This document shows, in pieces, positions 30,987 through 33,218 of a stretch of DNA of 33,218 bases. Positions within the stretch are counted from its first letter, which is position 1; each line of letters starts with the position of its first letter. Position numbers and translations under genes: made by a program. Under the pieces are notes generated by a model. That model did no database searches, was not told where the DNA came from, and saw nothing but the letters and a program-made list of their open reading frames with translations. This DNA is from Oscillospiraceae bacterium (lineage in GTDB: Bacteria > Bacillota > Clostridia > Oscillospirales > Ruminococcaceae). The stretch covers positions 1 through 33,218 of the forward strand of contig JAHHTP010000019.1 in NCBI GenBank assembly GCA_020024615.1, in the 5' to 3' direction.

Positions 30987-32087
30987 TTATTCCCGCTTGA
31001 ATTTACGGATTTCCTCATCAACAGGGCGTTGACGAACTTTATAAAACAGCCGGTTAAACCGTACTTGTGCTAGATTGACGCCGTGTGCAAAAGTTAGAAT
31101 AAAAGATGGGTTATTGCTGCGTAGAATTTTACAGACTGTTTTGCTGTATGGAATTTCAGGATTATAACCAGAAAGAGCGTCTTGTACCTGCGGTTGGGAT
31201 AAAATGTGCATGATATAAAGCATTTTATCTCGAATTTCCATGGTACAGTTCGGGTCATATAGTTGTGAAAAACAATGTACAATACTTTCCACATAGATAT
31301 GATTGATACGGTATCTAGCGCGTTCGTTGTATTTGCCCCATTTATGGAACATCTTGATCAAATTCTCATGGATCTCGGTCGCAACATCAAACCGCTGCAT
31401 GGAAAAAGGCCCTTGCAACTGTTCTTCTTCCCGAATGACATGCTGATACATTGGACGGTTGATGAAAGCAAAATTTCGAATATGTTTTGCGCATTCAACA
31501 TTGAATAGGCGGTCTTCCAGATGGGCGTATTCCTGAAACTGGATGCCAAACCGCTGCAAAAATTCTGCGGAATAGATTTTATTATATGCTTTGTAAACTT
31601 GACGCTTTTCGATTAAGTCAAGAAGTCGATTTTCGAAAGCTTTTTTAGTCAGGGCAATGAAATCTTCATAGGAATAGGTTTCAAGTTCCTGTCTTGCTGG
31701 ACGGGGCATGCCGCCTTGCGCTTGCAGAAAAATATATCCACATCCTGCTGCATCCAGATGATAACGATTTGCAAGAGCGTAGAGCATCGAAAGCATCTGT
31801 GGAAGCATGCGATCACCAGCCTGCATGAAGGTGACATATTCTCCTTTTGACTGCTGCATCGCTTCATTTTTAATGGCTGCTTCGGTCAGACCTTTGGAGT
31901 CGATAATGCGAAGTCGAGGATCATTTTCGGTTTCTTGTGGGAGCAGGGTTGCCCATTCACCGATTTCGGTATCACCTGCTGCCAACACTTCAATTTCTTG
32001 AAGATCCTGGGAGAGAAGATTGAATACCGTTTGATAGGTCTGGATACTGTCCGGAATAACCGGAAGAATCACGCTGATTTTAACCAT
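30987..32087 (-). CDS. Divergent glycosyltransferase family 2 protein, 366 aa
   Basis: A predicted GT-A fold sugar transferase, probably for cell-surface glycan or teichoic-type polymer. The opening KISVILPV, the SKGLTEAAIKNEAM helix and GEYVTFMQAGDRMLP match the nucleotide-sugar domain of family 2. In the last the usual FLDSDD is changed to FMQAGD, so the first DxD aspartates are lost and only the last remains. The later LEDRLFNVE keeps the ED motif of the acceptor or catalytic base. The C-terminal 150 residues are helical and basic and have no membrane segments. It lies 13 bases after the other glycosyltransferase gene and is co-transcribed with it. Activity is uncertain. Confidence 0.8.
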   Translation of the reverse strand: MVKISVILPVIPDSIQTYQTVFNLLSQDLQEIEVLAAGDTEIGEWATLLPQETENDPRLRIIDSKGLTEAAIKNEAMQQSKGEYVTFMQAGDRMLPQMLSMLYALANRYHLDAAGCGYIFLQAQGGMPRPARQELETYSYEDFIALTKKAFENRLLDLIEKRQVYKAYNKIYSAEFLQRFGIQFQEYAHLEDRLFNVECAKHIRNFAFINRPMYQHVIREEEQLQGPFSMQRFDVATEIHENLIKMFHKWGKYNERARYRINHIYVESIVHCFSQLYDPNCTMEIRDKMLYIMHILSQPQVQDALSGYNPEIPYSKTVCKILRSNNPSFILTFAHGVNLAQVRFNRLFYKVRQRPVDEEIRKFKRE

Positions 32088-32100
32088 TCTATTAGCCTTT

Positions 32101-33078
32101 CTATGCGTCTTTGCTGTTATCGTTTAATAAAACAGATTCTATGATATAACGCGGACGGTGTTTGGTTTCATAATAGATTTTGCCGATATATTCGCCGATC
32201 ACGCCGAGTGCCATGAGCTGTAAACCGCCGATGAGCCACACCGAACCGATTAAGGAGGTCCAGCCTTCTACGGTGTTACCAATAATATTTTGTACAAGAC
32301 AATAGATTAAATATCCGATGCCGAATAATCCGATGATAGCACCCAATGTCAAAATCAAGCGTACTGGTTTGATAGAAAAGGAGGTAATGCCATCAAATGC
32401 AAAAGCCAGCATTTTTTTCAGAGGGTATTTGGATTCACCGGCGAATCGTTCGCCACGCTCGTAGTAGACGGTTCCGGTTTTATAACCAAGTTGTGGGATG
32501 ATGCCGCGCAGGAACAGATTGACTTCGCCGTACTGTTCAAGTGCATCCAGAGCTCGTTTACTCATTAGGCGGTAGTCAGCATGATTGTAGACAATATCCA
32601 CACCGAGCATCGCCATGAACTTATAATACCCTTGTGCAGTCATGCGTTTGAAAGCGGTATCTTTTTTACGGCTGGAGCGCACACCATATACAATGTCACA
32701 ACCTTCGGTATATTTTTGAATCATTTTAAGAACTGCATTGATATCATCCTGAAGATCTGCGTCCATTGAGATGACGATATCAGCGTGTTTCTTTGCGGTC
32801 ATCAGACCGGCAAGCAGGGCGTTTTGATGGCCGCGGTTGCGCGATAGATTGACCCCAGCATATAATGTATCCTGTTCATGCAGAGTGGAAATGATCTGCC
32901 ATGTTTTATCTTTTGATCCGTCATTCACAAACAATATTTTGGAGTTGGGGTGAATTAATTTGCCGAACATCTGTGTATAAAGTTTTTTTAAGCGGGATGC
33001 GGTTTCCGGCAACACTTCCTCCTCATTATAACATGGAATTACCAGATATAAAATCGGCAGATTTAATATTTCCATCAT
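32101..33078 (-). CDS. GT2 glycosyltransferase, GtrB/dolichol-phosphate-mannose-synthase-like, 325 aa
   Basis: Predicted to move a sugar from a nucleotide donor to undecaprenyl phosphate at the inner face of the membrane, giving a lipid-linked sugar for surface glycan modification. Visible are VIPCYNEEEVL at the start, NDGSKDKTW (about 52-60), SMDADLQDD (105-112; the DxD metal site), YGVRSSRKKD, and RGERFAGESKYPLKKM before two C-terminal membrane helices (about 235-260 and 270-300). This is the standard GtrB layout and length. ATG 33078 or 33075 follows AAAGGA. No flippase (GtrA) or second-stage transferase is linked within the window apart from the divergent GT2 gene. Confidence 0.92.
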   Translation of the reverse strand: MMEILNLPILYLVIPCYNEEEVLPETASRLKKLYTQMFGKLIHPNSKILFVNDGSKDKTWQIISTLHEQDTLYAGVNLSRNRGHQNALLAGLMTAKKHADIVISMDADLQDDINAVLKMIQKYTEGCDIVYGVRSSRKKDTAFKRMTAQGYYKFMAMLGVDIVYNHADYRLMSKRALDALEQYGEVNLFLRGIIPQLGYKTGTVYYERGERFAGESKYPLKKMLAFAFDGITSFSIKPVRLILTLGAIIGLFGIGYLIYCLVQNIIGNTVEGWTSLIGSVWLIGGLQLMALGVIGEYIGKIYYETKHRPRYIIESVLLNDNSKDA

Positions 33079-33177
33079 AAAAATTCCTTTCTATACCGAA
33101 TGATTCTCGTTTTATTAATCAGATATTATGAAAAATTATCTCATTAACCTTTACCCCGAATGCCTTCTTTTTATATT

Positions 33178-33206
33178 ATTATTGCAATTTTTACTATCTT
33201 TTTCAA
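33178..33206 (-). promoter_or_regulatory. Candidate promoter of the glycosyltransferase pair
   Basis: Minus strand TTGAAA (33201-33206), 17-base spacer, AATAAT (33178-33183). The surroundings are very AT-rich, so chance matches are likely. The leader would be about 90 bases. Confidence 0.4.
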
Positions 33207-33218
33207 GTCTTTATTTTG

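Overview
The window is chromosomal DNA of a low-to-mid GC Gram-positive bacterium. It has Gram-positive RNA decay and regulation (membrane-anchored RNase Y, YmdB, a CIRCE operator before groES-groEL, a FakA-type fatty acid kinase subunit) and the spore maturation genes spmA-spmB, so the host is very probably an endospore-forming member of Clostridia. A PPi-type phosphofructokinase and the uronate and glycoside sugar genes fit a gut Ruminococcaceae/Oscillospiraceae-like commensal, but that placement is inference. I see no tRNA, rRNA, CRISPR array, prophage or insertion sequence. Spacing is compact, and many genes have a readable sigma-A promoter (17-bp spacer, often an extended TGn -10).

Left part (1-8922). 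A minus-strand unit runs lacI-type regulator, Gfo/Idh/MocA dehydrogenase, and two TIM-barrel sugar isomerases/epimerases, ending in a strong terminator at 190-221. A LacI-type palindrome lies just after the lacI promoter, so the whole unit looks self-repressed. The gene set resembles oxidative (3-keto) sugar or glycoside catabolism; no transporter is linked. Next come pfp (plus strand) and a convergent minus-strand operon of SGNH hydrolase, AI-2E family transporter, spmA and spmB. The stops of pfp and spmB share one TTAA.

Middle part (8956-21780). rny and an orphan ktrB-like K+ channel subunit diverge. A three-gene operon follows: Nudix ADP-ribose pyrophosphatase, a divergent ADP-ribosylglycohydrolase-like protein that seems to have lost its metal ligands, and a cytoplasmic DUF4838 protein. 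After it come a secreted EF-hand/leucine-rich-repeat protein and, divergently, an endonuclease/exonuclease/phosphatase protein, then an Ap4A-hydrolase-like Nudix gene, a lipoprotein gene and groES-groEL.

Right part (21860-33218). The plus strand carries ymdB with a solute-binding lipoprotein, then fakA and recG. The minus strand carries a YjjG-like HAD phosphatase, rpmB (zinc-ribbon L28), kdgK-eda (lower KDG/KDPG pathway) and two family 2 glycosyltransferases. Several start codons were moved downstream of the longest possible start because a promoter or Shine-Dalgarno sequence lies between the candidates. One gene, the AI-2E transporter, seems to need a rare ATT start.
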